From JBDGRJ01 sp042218115 (GTDB lineage: Bacteria; Patescibacteriota; Patescibacteriia; Magasanikbacterales; UBA922): a DNA stretch of 47,408 bases. Below, one piece after another: positions 23,652 to 32,435 of this stretch (positions are counted from its first letter, which is position 1; each line of letters starts with the position of its first letter). A program made the translations under genes and the position numbers. The DNA lies in contig JBDGRJ010000013.1 in NCBI GenBank assembly GCA_042218115.1, positions 1 through 47,408 on the forward strand, in the 5' to 3' direction. The notes beneath the pieces were generated by a model. It was given only the letters and a program-made list of their open reading frames with translations, ran no database searches and was not told the DNA's origin.

Positions 23652-26267
23652 ATGATTCTTCCTCTTTTTCAGTTTGCTGCACAACCCTCAAACCAGACCC
23701 TAACCATAGACGGGTTCATACAAACTATCACTCAGTCCGTCTACTTCACTTGGGCAGTAATAGCTATAGTTGCGGTTGCGGTTCTTGTTGGTTGCGCTTT
23801 TATACTACGAGCAATCTTATATAAAAAATACCAGAAAGCACAGGCCTTCAACACAGTTGCACTAAAAGTGCTGGTACCCTCTACCAAAAAATCCGAGGGT
23901 GAAGGTGGAAAAGTAGAAGAGGATGAGAGACTGGAGCAGATAAAGGAAAATATAGCTATAGCAGAAACTTTTTTCTCAGCCGTAGCGGGTCTATCCCGAG
24001 GAAAGGGACTAAAAAGAATAAAAGACTGGTTTACAGGTGGTGAACAAGATTTCTCCTTTGAGATAGTAGTAGAAAATCAGATAATAAAATTTTATATAGA
24101 CGTCCCGATTGACCAAAAGGAGTTTATAAAACAACAGATATACAGCCAATATCCCGATGCAAAGATTGAAGAGAAGGTGGACTATAACCTGTTTGACGAA
24201 GACAGTCATATCATGGGGGCATATCTACAGACAGAAAAACCAGGCTACTTCCCTCTAAAGACTTACCAAGATGCGGAATCAGATCCGCTGGATGCATTGC
24301 TGAACCCACTCTCCAGTATCCAAGCAAATAATGCAGGAGCAGCAATCCAGTATGTAGTTCGTCCGGCAAACCCCAAGTGGAGACAGGAAGGCACGGATGT
24401 AGTACGAGAGGTGAAAGAAGGTGAAAAGTTTGAGCAAGTAATTAATGAAACAGTACTGGATAAGATCGCAGAAGGAGTAAAATTCTTCTTCAAGGAACTA
24501 TCCAAGCAGGCTCAATCCCCAGAAGAGCAGTCGAAGATGGACCAAGAAGATAATTATCAGCTGTCCTCTAAAGAACAAGAAATGTTGGAAGGAATAGAAG
24601 AGAAAATATCAAAGGGCGGTCTGGAAGTAACTTTGAGAGTAATAAGTGCAGCTGACAGTGAGAGTGTAGCCAGAAATAACCTGGATAATATTTTAAACGC
24701 CTTCGGTCAATATAATATATACAGATTCGGTAATAGTCTCGAAGCTTACATACCTAAAAAACAAAAAAAGGTTATCAGAGATTATATCTACCGCTCCTTC
24801 AAAGAGAAGAACTCCTTCATTGCCAACACAGAAGAGATGGCGTCTCTGTGGCACCCTCCACTCCCCTCCACTGAAGCTCCAAATATAGACTGGCTTTCAG
24901 GGAGAAGATCCGCACCACCGTCCAATATACCCAAAACAGGGCTCAAAGTAGGATTTGTAGACTACAGAGGCGAAAAAGAAGACGTATACATCAAAAAGTC
25001 AGACCGAAGAAGGCATCTATATATGGTCGGTAAAACCGGTAGCGGTAAGACAGTGCATATAGAAAATATGGCTAAACAAGATATCAGAAATGGTAATGGA
25101 TGCGCCATAGTCGACCCACACGGAGACCTAGCAGAGAAGGCTCTAAGTTTTGTCCCCAAAGAGAGGGCAGATGATGTGATCTATTTTAACCCAGCAGATA
25201 TGGAGCGCCCCATGGGGATCAATATGCTGGAAGCAGATACGGAAGAGCAAAAAGACCTGGCAGTACAGGGGATGGTAAGTATTTTCTATGAACTGTTCCC
25301 GCCCGATATGATCGGACCTATGTTTGAGCATCATATGAGAAACTGCATGTTGACATTGATGGCCGATCTGGACAACCCCGGCACAGTTATCGATATACCG
25401 AGGATGTTCTCAGATGAAGACTATGTAGATGAGTTTATGGATGATCTGGATGATCCGGTGGTGAGAAACTACTGGGAGGAGGAGATGGAGCAAACATCTG
25501 ATTACCACAAATCCGAGATGCTCGGATACGTGATCTCTAAGGTAGGTAGATTTGCTGAAAACAAAATGATGAGAAACATTCTGGGTCAACAAGAATCAAG
25601 CTTTGATTTCAGAAAAGCAATGGATGAGGAGAAGATATTAATTATAAACCTAGCTAAAGGTAAAACCGGTGAAGTAAACGCTAAACTTTTGGGGCTTATC
25701 ATCGTAGCAAAACTTCAGATGGTAGCATTGGCTCGTGCCGATATGCCCGAAGAAGAAAGAAATGATTTTTACCTTTACATTGACGAGTTCCAAAACTTTG
25801 TCACCGAGTCAATATCCACCATACTCTCCGAGGCCAGAAAGTACAGGCTGTCCCTAATCATGGCCCACCAGTATATGGGGCAGTTAGAGGATGAACAGGG
25901 TGACACTTCGGTGCGGGACGCCGTCTTAGGCAACGTAGGCTCGATTATGTCGGGTAGAATCGGGCCTGATGATGCTGAGATTCTAGCAAAAGAATTTGCG
26001 CCCACCTTTGGATCACAAGATCTGATCAAACCACCAAAATATCACTGGTACACCAAGCTGATAGTGGATACCAACCCCACTAAGCCATTCCTAATGGGGG
26101 CTCCACCACCTGAAAAAGGCAACAAAGAGCTAGCTGAGTCGATAAAAGAACTATCAAGGTTGAAATATGGTACAGATCGTGAGATAGTAGAACAAGAAAT
26201 CTTGGAACGAACCCAGCTCGGAAAGATGGAGCAGGGTGACAAGGATCTGTCAGAACCATCACTTTAA
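23652..26267 (+). CDS. VirD4/TraG-like membrane ATPase
   Basis: 871 aa. One N-terminal membrane segment (about 33-56), a large accessory domain (about 95-420), then a P-loop ATPase domain of the FtsK/HerA, VirD4/TraG type. Walker A is GKTGSGKT near residue 460, followed by the CAIVDPHGDL segment; Walker B is DFYLYIDEFQNF near 703; a later MAHQYMGQL segment matches the coupling-protein family. Such ATPases move DNA or protein through type IV secretion or competence-like systems. The accessory domain is paralogous to the 461-aa protein at 34299-35684. The start follows AAGGA at seven nt, and the preceding stop lies one base upstream. Confidence 0.85.
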   Translation: MILPLFQFAAQPSNQTLTIDGFIQTITQSVYFTWAVIAIVAVAVLVGCAFILRAILYKKYQKAQAFNTVALKVLVPSTKKSEGEGGKVEEDERLEQIKENIAIAETFFSAVAGLSRGKGLKRIKDWFTGGEQDFSFEIVVENQIIKFYIDVPIDQKEFIKQQIYSQYPDAKIEEKVDYNLFDEDSHIMGAYLQTEKPGYFPLKTYQDAESDPLDALLNPLSSIQANNAGAAIQYVVRPANPKWRQEGTDVVREVKEGEKFEQVINETVLDKIAEGVKFFFKELSKQAQSPEEQSKMDQEDNYQLSSKEQEMLEGIEEKISKGGLEVTLRVISAADSESVARNNLDNILNAFGQYNIYRFGNSLEAYIPKKQKKVIRDYIYRSFKEKNSFIANTEEMASLWHPPLPSTEAPNIDWLSGRRSAPPSNIPKTGLKVGFVDYRGEKEDVYIKKSDRRRHLYMVGKTGSGKTVHIENMAKQDIRNGNGCAIVDPHGDLAEKALSFVPKERADDVIYFNPADMERPMGINMLEADTEEQKDLAVQGMVSIFYELFPPDMIGPMFEHHMRNCMLTLMADLDNPGTVIDIPRMFSDEDYVDEFMDDLDDPVVRNYWEEEMEQTSDYHKSEMLGYVISKVGRFAENKMMRNILGQQESSFDFRKAMDEEKILIINLAKGKTGEVNAKLLGLIIVAKLQMVALARADMPEEERNDFYLYIDEFQNFVTESISTILSEARKYRLSLIMAHQYMGQLEDEQGDTSVRDAVLGNVGSIMSGRIGPDDAEILAKEFAPTFGSQDLIKPPKYHWYTKLIVDTNPTKPFLMGAPPPEKGNKELAESIKELSRLKYGTDREIVEQEILERTQLGKMEQGDKDLSEPSL

Positions 26268-26289
26268 ACTAATTAACTAAATAAATATC

Positions 26290-26976
26290 ATGGATTCAAT
26301 CTCAGAAATTATGCAGGATAACTCAGATGACTTATCTCAGTTCAAAAATGACTCCGATAGTCCCACCACAAAAAGTAACAACAAACAAAAGAAACCAGGA
26401 AGCAGCCCACAACCAAAACAGAAACAAAAGCAGGCTCAAGATGAGCTAGAAAAAATAAAAACTAAACAAAAACAAACTACCCAGAATAAGCCAGAACAAC
26501 TGAAGTCTGAGCTTCAAGAGATATCCTCCAAGTTAGACAAAATCATACAACTGCTGGCAAACTCAAAAAATAAAAACAACGAACAGCAAACCCCAAAAGA
26601 AGAGCAGAACCAGGTCGTCGAAGAAATCGAGGGTGTATTCGACGGACAGCATATGATTGGTTCGGACACCAGCAAGTATGAAGTCCCCTATGAATTTGCT
26701 GATGAAAAAAACTTAGTAGAAGGAGATCTTCTGAAGTTAAATGTAAAAGGGGGCGGTGGTTATAATTACGAGACCGTAGAGATTGTAGATAGAAAAAGAC
26801 TGGTTGGACAGGTGGTCACTTCTGAGCAAAAGTGGTATGCTCAAGTAGAGTCGGACCAATATAGAATTAGAGGAGACTTTATCGAGAATAAAAACATAGA
26901 AGAAGGAAATAAGGTAGTAATCCTGGTCCCGAAACACGGAAAAAGTAACTGGGCCGCGATAGAAAATGTCTTCTAA
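26290..26976 (+). CDS. Hypothetical protein, charged N terminus and beta-rich C terminus
   Basis: 228 aa. Residues 1-75 are low-complexity Ser/Asp/Lys/Gln. Residues about 75-100 form a short coiled coil (LKSELQEISSKLDKIIQLL). Residues about 125-228 look like a compact beta domain with KLNVKGGGG, GQVVTSEQKWYAQVE and a C-terminal KSNWAAIENVF. No family recognised and no export signal. It sits 22 nt after the ATPase gene and its end overlaps the start of the GT-C gene by 11 nt, so it belongs to the same operon. Confidence 0.75.
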   Translation: MDSISEIMQDNSDDLSQFKNDSDSPTTKSNNKQKKPGSSPQPKQKQKQAQDELEKIKTKQKQTTQNKPEQLKSELQEISSKLDKIIQLLANSKNKNNEQQTPKEEQNQVVEEIEGVFDGQHMIGSDTSKYEVPYEFADEKNLVEGDLLKLNVKGGGGYNYETVEIVDRKRLVGQVVTSEQKWYAQVESDQYRIRGDFIENKNIEEGNKVVILVPKHGKSNWAAIENVF

Positions 26977-28531
26977 AACTAACCTGAGCTTAAACAATAT
27001 ACTTTCAGCTGCAGGCTGGTTTATATTTGTTTTTTTCTTCTTTTTTATTGTCCACACTACCATAAACGGCTTCTTTGGTTCCGACCCTTATTATCACGCA
27101 GCTCACAGCAGTTATTATTTTGACCGCTGGTATTATGTTGAAAACTGGATTGAGCTTCACTTCTTCTCTTCTCGGCCTGTAGATCCTTATTTTTTATTCC
27201 ACAAGTTCGGCGGAGAATTTATAGAGCTATTTGGAAAAGATCTGGGTTTTAAAATATACGGATCCATCCTCGCTGGTATAGCTGTATCCGTATTTTTTAT
27301 TATCTTAAAACTACTACAAGTAAAGAAAGCTAACCTTTGGACTATATTCTTTCTTTTCTCTTCCCCTTTCTTTTTTTCCAGACTATTTTTGATCCGCTCT
27401 TTTCTCTTAGCTATACCACTAATTCTGATTTGCTATTATTTTATTAAAAAAGAAAAGTGGCTTTATTTATTCATTACCAGCTTCTTCTACTCTCTATACT
27501 ATACCCTGGGTGTCTTTGTACTTATTATTGAAACTCTATTCACAGCAGTAATGATGTACCAAAAAGGAAAGATTTATTGGCGTCCTTTATTCTACTCTTT
27601 TTTGGGTATATCCTTCGGTATAGCGCTACACCCCCAATCCCTCAACTACCTCTATCAAATCTATATTCACACTGTTGATATTTTTTATCTAAAGGCCATA
27701 GGCGTGAAGCTACCCACAGGTACCGAGATAAATCTTAGCTCTTTTAGTGATCTATTGTTCAATAATTATCTTACAGTATTGCTTTACCTTCCAGCCATAG
27801 CTGTATTTTTAGGAGGCTACAAAACACAAAAGTTAAAGCAATATTCCCCTCTTTTTGTAATTTCGCTGTTTTGGTTTTTGCTGATGACCTTTATACCCCG
27901 AGCAGTCGAGTACTGGCACCCGTTTGCGATCCTATTCTCTGCCGTTATTTTTTCAAATGTAAAAATACCACAAGCTGCTTGGGATAGAATAAAAAACAAG
28001 CTCTATTGGGACAAAAGCTATATCACCAAAGCCTTCCTGGTCTTCGTCATTTCCATATTACTTGTTATCAATGCTACTGCTACTACAGCCAAAAGAATAG
28101 AACGGCACAGAAGTGGAGCACAGCCGGAACATTACCGAGAGGTAGCTGAAAATATAAGCAAAGTAAGTAAAAATAAGGAGTTAATATTTTTTACCAACTG
28201 GTCCCTGTTCCCAAAATTTTTCTATTACAACCAGAAAAATAGATATATTACCGGGTTCGATCCGGTGTTCGCCTATAGACACAACCCGAAAAAATATTGG
28301 TTATGGCTGAACCTATCAACTCACGCTCAAGCCTGCAAATCCCCAGATCTATGCCCTACAGAGAGCGTTAATAACCACCACACACAGATCAAGCAAGGCC
28401 TAAATCAGCTCAAAGTAGACTATATTATCTTACAAAAAGAAGACAAATTACTTAAAAAGACTCTAGAGCAAATCAAAAGTATAGAGTTTCTGCTCCAAAA
28501 CAAATACTTCACTGTTTTTAGGGTAAAATAA
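26966..28531 (+). CDS. GT-C type membrane glycosyltransferase, STT3-like
   Basis: 521 aa with about ten membrane segments and a soluble C-terminal domain (about 385-521). The first extracytoplasmic loop has GSDPYYHAAH (38-47), matching the DPYYH-type catalytic motif of STT3/oligosaccharyltransferase-like GT-C enzymes. These use polyprenol-linked sugars on the outer face of the membrane. Substrate unknown; O- or N-linked modification of the secreted repeat proteins is possible. Overlaps the previous gene by 11 nt. It could also be a PMT-type mannosyltransferase-like protein. Confidence 0.7.
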   Translation: MSSKTNLSLNNILSAAGWFIFVFFFFFIVHTTINGFFGSDPYYHAAHSSYYFDRWYYVENWIELHFFSSRPVDPYFLFHKFGGEFIELFGKDLGFKIYGSILAGIAVSVFFIILKLLQVKKANLWTIFFLFSSPFFFSRLFLIRSFLLAIPLILICYYFIKKEKWLYLFITSFFYSLYYTLGVFVLIIETLFTAVMMYQKGKIYWRPLFYSFLGISFGIALHPQSLNYLYQIYIHTVDIFYLKAIGVKLPTGTEINLSSFSDLLFNNYLTVLLYLPAIAVFLGGYKTQKLKQYSPLFVISLFWFLLMTFIPRAVEYWHPFAILFSAVIFSNVKIPQAAWDRIKNKLYWDKSYITKAFLVFVISILLVINATATTAKRIERHRSGAQPEHYREVAENISKVSKNKELIFFTNWSLFPKFFYYNQKNRYITGFDPVFAYRHNPKKYWLWLNLSTHAQACKSPDLCPTESVNNHHTQIKQGLNQLKVDYIILQKEDKLLKKTLEQIKSIEFLLQNKYFTVFRVK

Positions 28532-28552
28532 AAGACCCTGCACTCAGCAGGG
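28525..28552 (-). terminator. Intrinsic terminator of the SWIB gene
   Basis: CCCTGC (28536-28541) pairs with GCAGGG (28547-28552). On the minus strand a T-rich tract follows. It sits between the convergent GT-C and SWIB genes. Confidence 0.65.
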
Positions 28553-28575
28553 CCTGGTTGTCGTACAACTGAACC

Positions 28576-28842
28576 TTATGCTTCGTCCGGATCGGTCATG
28601 TGTTGTGAAACAAGTTTGGTCATCTCGAACATACTAATCTGATCTTGGCCGTCAAAGATAGGTCTAAGCTTATCATCGGCCTTGATCTGTCTCTTGTTGT
28701 CTTCGACCTGAAGATCATTAGACTTAATATACTCCCAAACCTTTTTCATAACCTGACCTCTAGGTAGAGATGACTCACCTACGACCTCCTGCAGTTCGTC
28801 AGACAGGTCCATAGGCTTCATCAATGGTGAATCGTCAGCCAT
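28576..28842 (-). CDS. SWIB/MDM2-domain protein
   Basis: 88 aa, essentially a single SWIB domain: PMDLSDELQEVVGESSLPRGQVMKKVWEYIKSNDLQ, then NKRQIKADDKLRPIF and a final helix FEMTKLVSQHM. SWIB domains are best known from eukaryotic chromatin remodelers; short stand-alone versions occur in chlamydiae and some other bacteria and probably bind DNA or protein. TATAAT lies only eight bp before the ATG on the minus strand, so the mRNA may be leaderless. Own terminator at 28525-28552. Confidence 0.9.
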   Translation of the reverse strand: MADDSPLMKPMDLSDELQEVVGESSLPRGQVMKKVWEYIKSNDLQVEDNKRQIKADDKLRPIFDGQDQISMFEMTKLVSQHMTDPDEA

Positions 28843-28943
28843 AATATTATATTAAAATTAATTAAAACTTAAGGCTGACAGGCTAAAGCCTTATAGCTTG
28901 GCTAAAATAAGTATACCACACCTAAAATTAAGATGCAATAAAA

Positions 28944-28972
28944 TTGAATCAATCAGGTATTTAAGATATAAT
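28944..28972 (+). promoter_or_regulatory. Promoter of dnaX
   Basis: TTGAAT (28944-28949), 17-bp spacer, TATAAT (28967-28972), 34 bp before the ATG. Confidence 0.7.
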
Positions 28973-29006
28973 AACTCTGATATTCAAACTAAAAACAATA
29001 TTCTCA

Positions 29007-30659
29007 ATGGCGCTTTATCATAAATACCGACCGCAGACTTTTGAAGAAATAGTAGGACAAAACCATGTCACTAAAACTCTAAAAAACCAACTAAAAGAAG
29101 ACGATTTTGCCCACGCTTATCTATTTTCAGGCCCTAGAGGTATCGGTAAAACAACCACGGCCAGGATTTTAGCTAAGTCTCTAAACTGCCCGCAAGAGGA
29201 TAGCGTAGAGCCGGACAATGATACTAAGTGCGCCAAAGAAATAGAACAATCCAGATCGATAGATGTGATCGAGATCGACGCGGCCAGCCATACCGGAGTA
29301 CAAAACGTAAGAGAGCAGATCATAGAAAATGCCCAGTTCCAACCTACCAAACTTGACTATAAGGTCTTCATTATAGATGAAGTGCATATGCTCTCAAAAA
29401 GCGCTTTCAATGCTTTACTAAAGACATTAGAGGAGCCACCTGAGTATGTAGTCTTTGTCTTAGCTACCACCGAGCCAGAAGAGCTGCCGGATACTATAAT
29501 CTCAAGATGTCAGAGATTCGACTTCAAAAAAATCCCACACGATATTTTCAAAAAACATCTACAGAAAATAAGCAAACAAGAAGATATAGAGGTACCGGAA
29601 AATATACTCGATAGAATTATAAACAAAAGTGACGGCTGTATCCGCGACGGCATCAGCCTACTAGATCAGCTAAACGCAGCAAGCGACGGTGAGATTACTG
29701 AAGAAAGCGCATCTCTGGTGCTCCCTAAAGCTAAAAACGAAGATGCACTGGAGTTCTTAAACATACTCATAGCCCAAGATACTAAAGAAGGGCTAAAAAA
29801 AGTAAATAGATTAGCTGAAGAGGGTGTGCATATGCCCGAGTTTACCCTAGATTGTATCGAGCTGCTTAGGTATATGATGATGAAAAAAGCAAATGCTAAA
29901 AGCAACCGAGCCGGAGTAGATTTCACTAAACAAGTAAAAAAGACACTTAATAAGTATTCCAAAAAGATCAGCTACAATAACATAGTGAATTTGATAGACT
30001 TATTTTTAAGCCGAAAAGAAGAGATAAAACAAGCACCACTGCCTCAGCTTCCCATAGAACTGTTGGTACTGCAGTGGTGTGAGCCAGATTCAAAGAGTGG
30101 AGATCAAAACAATCCGGCTGATAAAAATTCCAAGCAAAAACAAAAGAAGAAAGAAAGGAAAGCGAAAGCAAGCGAGAAACAAAAAGAAAATCAGAATAAT
30201 AATCAAAAAGACCAAAAAGTACAAAAAACTGAAACAGACAAAGAAGATAGCCCAGAAAATGAAAATCAATCACAAAAAAACAAACAACAAGAAAAAGAAG
30301 AAGATCAACAAGAGCCAGACAAAGATAAAGACTCATCATCTTCCCAGCTTCTAAGTGAAGCCAAACAAAACTGGGGTAAATTCATAGAGGAGATAGAAGA
30401 TCGCTCCCCTTCTCTGGTCTTCATCTTAAAGATGGCCCGAGCAATAGATACGAATGGAGATACAGTCAAGATAGAAGTAGAATATGGATTCCACAAACAA
30501 AAATTAACCCAAAAAGAAAACCAACAAAAGGTGGAACAGGCGCTATCTGCGGCTATAGACCAGGAAGTATCGATGAGTGTAGCAGTAAAGTCAGAAGGTG
30601 AGGACGACGAGGAAGTAGAAGAGATAGCAGCTGCTTTAGGAGGTGAGGTAGTAAATTGA
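29007..30659 (+). CDS. dnaX: DNA polymerase III subunit gamma/tau
   Basis: 550 aa clamp-loader ATPase. Walker A GPRGIGKTTT (about 42-51), Walker B and sensor region IIDEVHMLSKSAFNALLKTLEEPP (about 117-140), sensor 1 in LATTEP and SRC motif ISRCQRF. The usual four-Cys zinc module after Walker A is reduced to two Cys here (NCPQEDS ... TKCAKE). A long Lys/Gln/Glu-rich linker (about 355-445) leads to a tau-type C-terminal domain. The TGA stop overlaps the tRNA-Gln promoter. Confidence 0.95.
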   Translation: MALYHKYRPQTFEEIVGQNHVTKTLKNQLKEDDFAHAYLFSGPRGIGKTTTARILAKSLNCPQEDSVEPDNDTKCAKEIEQSRSIDVIEIDAASHTGVQNVREQIIENAQFQPTKLDYKVFIIDEVHMLSKSAFNALLKTLEEPPEYVVFVLATTEPEELPDTIISRCQRFDFKKIPHDIFKKHLQKISKQEDIEVPENILDRIINKSDGCIRDGISLLDQLNAASDGEITEESASLVLPKAKNEDALEFLNILIAQDTKEGLKKVNRLAEEGVHMPEFTLDCIELLRYMMMKKANAKSNRAGVDFTKQVKKTLNKYSKKISYNNIVNLIDLFLSRKEEIKQAPLPQLPIELLVLQWCEPDSKSGDQNNPADKNSKQKQKKKERKAKASEKQKENQNNNQKDQKVQKTETDKEDSPENENQSQKNKQQEKEEDQQEPDKDKDSSSSQLLSEAKQNWGKFIEEIEDRSPSLVFILKMARAIDTNGDTVKIEVEYGFHKQKLTQKENQQKVEQALSAAIDQEVSMSVAVKSEGEDDEEVEEIAAALGGEVVN

Positions 30660-30683
30660 CAAACTACACTTTTCTGTTAATAT
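30656..30683 (+). promoter_or_regulatory. Promoter of tRNA-Gln, overlapping the dnaX stop
   Basis: TTGACA (30656-30661), 16-bp spacer, TAATAT (30678-30683), 16 bp before the tRNA. The dnaX stop codon lies within the -35. Confidence 0.65.
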
Positions 30684-30699
30684 TTAACTGCTAAACCAT

Positions 30700-30770
30700 T
30701 CGGGAGTCGTCTAATGGTAGGACGCGAGGTTCTGGTCCTCGAAATCCTGGTTCGAATCCAGGCTCCCGAG
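30700..30770 (+). tRNA. tRNA-Gln (anticodon CTG)
   Basis: Acceptor stem 30700-30706/30763-30769 fully paired with discriminator G at 30770. D-arm with TAATGGTAG, anticodon loop TTCTGGT (CTG), T-arm CTGG TTCGAAT CCAG. The 3' CCA is not encoded. An IS30 remnant begins 65 bp downstream. Confidence 0.95.
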
Positions 30771-30835
30771 CAACTACGTTCGAACCATTGTTTTTGTTCT
30801 AAATTAAGGATAAAATCCTCAATTCAAGCATTTAA

Positions 30836-31619
30836 CGCAACACTTTATCCACAAAAGAACAAAGAAAACATCTAATTTACGTGTTTAACTCTTGGTTAAC
30901 ATACTCTTTGGGGGTTAAGTAATTAAGACATTTACGTGGACGATTGTTTAACCTTTCTTGTATTTGTTTTATCTCTTCTCTAGACACTTTAGACATATCT
31001 GTCTTGTTTGGCAAATATTGTCTAATCAAGCCAATAACATTTTCTACCGAACCTTTCTGCCAACTGCAGTAAGCGTCACAGAAATAAGTGTCAATACCAT
31101 ACTTACTTCTTAGCTTCATATGCTTTGCATTTTCGGTTCCGCGATCAAATGTGATAGTATAACTTGAAAAAGAGAAAGAGAGCTGCCACAAGCTCTAAGG
31201 GCATCTAGAGTTTCTTGAGCTGACTTATCTTATAGTTTGTTTAGCTCGACCAATCTACTCTTTCTGTCTATCTGGACGGAAAGGTGACCACCCTTACATT
31301 CCATGGTATCACTTTCCAGATCACCCAACCTTTCTCTTTCGTCCGCCATTAGCGGACGTTTTTTTATCGGCACTTTATCCTTATAACACTTCCTACAGTA
31401 CTACTACTTCTTCCCTGCCAGCTTTTGCGTCTTGCAGTACTTTTTCTGCGTAAGTATTTGTACATATGAGTACCAACTGTTGTTTCATAGAAAGTTAGAT
31501 CGTTTCTAGCCCCTGATACATGTGCTTGCTTATTGTTTCTCCTTGTTGCCTCTAAGTGTGAAGTAGACATAATGCACTTATGTTAAGAATGAAAAATGTA
31601 TCTTAGCATAAGTGTTGCG
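30836..31619 (-). mobile_element. Decayed IS30-family insertion sequence
   Basis: The inverted repeat CGCAACACTT occurs at 30836-30845 and, inverted, at 31610-31619, bounding a 784-bp element that contains a broken IS30-type transposase. Flanks show no clear target duplication. Shorter than typical IS30 elements (about 1 kb), so internal deletion is likely. Confidence 0.7.
30877..31570 (-). pseudogene. IS30-family transposase, frameshifted
   Basis: Read on the minus strand, pieces of one transposase appear in different frames. An N-terminal piece is at 31364-31570. A middle piece has the IS30 pattern RLGDLESDT and DRKSRLVELNKL (about 31235-31365). The C-terminal piece (30877-31191) has FDRGTENAKH, CSWQKGSVEN and RLNNRPRKCLNYLTPKEY, covering the second catalytic Asp and the Glu of the DDE triad. 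The helix-turn-helix N terminus is missing. At least two frameshifts and an internal stop make it non-functional. Confidence 0.85.
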
Positions 31620-31652
31620 ATTAGTATTGAGGTTGGCAAAGTACATAAATGG

Positions 31653-31681
31653 TTGACAAATAATATTTTATTGTTTTAATA
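31653..31681 (+). promoter_or_regulatory. Consensus promoter of the 133-aa gene
   Basis: TTGACA (31653-31658), 17-bp spacer, TTAATA (31676-31681), just outside the IS30 inverted repeat. Confidence 0.65.
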
Positions 31682-31728
31682 TTGGTTAGAAGCTCGCTGC
31701 TCATTTCCTCGTACTGTGGGGCAAAACA

Positions 31729-32130
31729 ATGTGGGCGATTTTGGTCTTTCTGATCGGCATCTTGACCGTGTTCCCTGTTATGTATGACCCCATGACTTTT
31801 CAGGCAGTTGACTCTTTGAGTTGGCTGCATGTCCTGAGGGGGGCTCCACCAGCGTTGGCTGCGATATTCGCAGCTTTGGCAGCTCGGGATCGGAGCTCTT
31901 CCAGATTCAGGGAGTTCGATACTCTCCTGTTCAGGAAAAAAGAGGGGGAGTGGACGTGGTCGCACATAAGAATGGGGAGAGGCCAGATCAGAGGGGGCTC
32001 CCTGGGGCCGGTTTCTGAGGCCAATGTGGAATTAATAGAACACTTCCTCGATGAGTGGGAAGAAAAAGCTTTCGTCGAGGTACGCACCAAAGAGGAGGAT
32101 GCCAAAGCCTACCGATGCCTAGAGCCCTGA
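31729..32130 (+). CDS. Hypothetical membrane protein, 133 aa
   Basis: Not recognised. Hydrophobic N terminus with one or two membrane segments (about 2-20 and 33-50), then a soluble basic-to-acidic domain (55-133). The gene is clearly more G+C-rich than its surroundings. It has its own consensus promoter (31653-31681) and is followed by a very stable hairpin (32178-32214) and a terminator (32228-32255), the same self-contained layout as the genes at 9.3-12.2 kb. The start is not certain: GGGG lies ten nt upstream of this ATG. Confidence 0.5.
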   Translation: MWAILVFLIGILTVFPVMYDPMTFQAVDSLSWLHVLRGAPPALAAIFAALAARDRSSSRFREFDTLLFRKKEGEWTWSHIRMGRGQIRGGSLGPVSEANVELIEHFLDEWEEKAFVEVRTKEEDAKAYRCLEP

Positions 32131-32177
32131 GGGCCTTCGAGAAGGAGGCACGCCAGGTGACTGGCTATACAAAAACT

Positions 32178-32214
32178 ACCGCCCCGACAACGCGAGAGCG
32201 TTCGTCGGGGCGGT
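32178..32214. repeat. Very stable GC-rich hairpin
   Basis: An 11-bp plus 5-bp stem with one bulge and a GAGA tetraloop. On the minus strand five U follow shortly after, on the plus strand none, so it is a better terminator on the minus strand; on the plus strand it may protect the mRNA 3' end. Confidence 0.6.
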
Positions 32215-32227
32215 CACACTCTATACT

Positions 32228-32255
32228 ACAAACCCAAAGAAAAGGTTTGTTTTTT
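32228..32255 (+). terminator. Intrinsic terminator of the 133-aa gene
   Basis: ACAAACC (32228-32234) pairs with GGTTTGT (32244-32250), followed by five more T. The rest of the gap up to murB (32256-32435) shows only a 9-bp tandem duplication (CCAATGACG twice, 32267-32284) and A/T-rich promoter-like sequence. Confidence 0.65.
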
Positions 32256-32435
32256 AATTTATACCACCAATGACGCCAATGACGATACAATCACAAACTT
32301 TAAGAAAGACACAACCCAGGCAACTTACTATCTCTAATCTTGGTTCTAAGCTTTTCTAGTAAGGGGAGCAATATCATCTCAGTTGAAAAAAAACACTTAT
32401 ATGTTAAAGTAATAGCGCTTTTTTTAATTACTAAA

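Noticed and set aside
30079..30354. A Lys-rich 91-aa frame in dnaX
   Set aside because: Out-of-frame reading of the Lys/Gln/Glu linker of DnaX.
29007..30659. Recoded TGA (Gracilibacteria-type code)
   Set aside because: dnaX ends at TGA just before a tRNA gene, and other intact genes also end at TGA; full-length proteins contain no in-frame TGA.
30760..30800. Attachment site at the 3' end of tRNA-Gln
   Set aside because: GTTCGAACC just downstream echoes the T-loop, but no longer direct repeat of the tRNA end is found.
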